Both the position numbers and the translations under genes were made by a program. Shown here piece after piece: positions 63,818 to 64,000 of a DNA stretch of 64,000 bases. Source of the stretch: Calothrix sp. C42_A2020_038 (GTDB lineage Bacteria; Cyanobacteriota; Cyanobacteriia; Cyanobacteriales; Nostocaceae); the NCBI GenBank assembly GCA_015272395.1, contig JACYLQ010000001.1, positions 372,001 through 436,000 of the forward strand. Reading direction: 5' to 3'. The stretch's first letter is position 1. Every line of letters begins with the position of its first letter. The notes beneath the pieces are model-generated. The model saw nothing but the letters and a program-made list of their open reading frames with translations, ran no database searches and was not told the DNA's origin.

Positions 63818-64000
63818 TCAGGTTTGAATGCCCAATAGCAAGGAGACCAGGTAAAAGTAGAGTAATAGTCCAGTAAAGTCTTTGATAGTTGTAATGAATG
63901 GATCGGCTGCCGGCCCATGATCAAAGCCAAGCTTTAGTAGGAGCCAAGGTAATAGGGCGCCTAAGACAGCAGCTAAGGTGACAACCGCGAATAGAGAAAC
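63818..64000 (-). CDS. MgtE-family Mg2+ transporter, C-terminal fragment (continues past right edge)
   Basis: The last 60 residues are visible: LLLKLGFDHGPAADPFITTI and KDFTGLLLYFYLVSLLLGI, ending in QT. This is the MgtE terminal hairpin with DPA-type and TT..D pore residues, as in full-length MgtE; the conserved Asp of TM5 is present. The stop is the TGA at 63818-63820. The rest of the gene lies beyond the window, so its domain content cannot be judged. The tail is clearly different from the shortened MgtE at 9919. Confidence 0.85.
   Translation of the reverse strand, partial: VSLFAVVTLAAVLGALLPWLLLKLGFDHGPAADPFITTIKDFTGLLLYFYLVSLLLGIQT

Noticed and set aside
1-64000. tRNA, rRNA and CRISPR arrays
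   Set aside because: I looked for GTTCGAATC-type T-loops, ribosomal motifs and regularly spaced repeats and found no convincing example.

Overview
The window is AT-rich cyanobacterial chromosomal DNA, most likely from a filamentous, Nostocales-type strain (order-level placement is inference). Supporting signs are a DUF1822 gene beside a sigma-70-like gene, a small Mo-dependent-nitrogenase C-terminal-domain protein, a DUF6335 protein, a histidine kinase joining an ethylene-receptor-type membrane domain to a cyanobacteriochrome GAF domain, an intein-split gyrB beside miaA, a TPR-CHAT protein, and many dispersed intergenic palindromes. The hexamer GGCGCC occurs about 68 times by hand count, roughly twenty-fold above chance, while the usual cyanobacterial HIP1 octamer GCGATCGC was found only twice, 580 bp apart.

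Layout. 1-7.6 kb: an AAA-type ATPase cut by the left edge, a WD40 remnant, a sigma-like/DUF1822 pair, a dynamin-like GTPase and a tandemly duplicated LysM mini-gene. 7.7-10.6 kb: a PadR regulator divergent from a Coq4-family gene across a large nested palindrome, then a CooC/MinD-like protein without its P-loop and an MgtE membrane domain without its cytosolic half. 11-14 kb: an inverse-autotransporter-like beta-barrel/beta-helix protein. 14-16.8 kb: cupin, NYN-domain and Mo-nitrogenase-C small genes with MITE-like repeats. 16.9-29.3 kb: two paralogous two-component clusters; the second is one 1589-residue protein that fuses the kinds of domains found in two separate genes of the first.

29.5-39.5 kb: a CPA2 antiporter, membrane and secreted unknowns, an EndoU ribonuclease with a lamin-tail domain, an FKBP isomerase, a Fur-family regulator with a Fur-box-like site in front of it, a class A beta-lactamase-like protein and DUF6335. 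40-45.3 kb: a same-strand group that looks stress-related (DUF2267 remnant, PfpI fused to a ferritin-like domain, an SRPBCC protein, two tandem zinc alcohol dehydrogenases separated by a small exported protein). 45.4-51.4 kb: SGNH hydrolase and miaA divergent from intein-containing gyrB. 51.9-64 kb: a GNAT fragment, a HAD/membrane fusion, ExoD, YihY/BrkB, a DUF962/Mpo1-like protein, a family 2 glycosyltransferase, a large TPR-CHAT protein and the C-terminal end of a second MgtE.

No tRNA, rRNA, CRISPR array or intact insertion sequence was recognised. The strongest leads are the two-component complex, the PadR/Coq4 operator, the autotransporter, the EndoU-LTD protein, the GGCGCC signature and the families of small palindromes.
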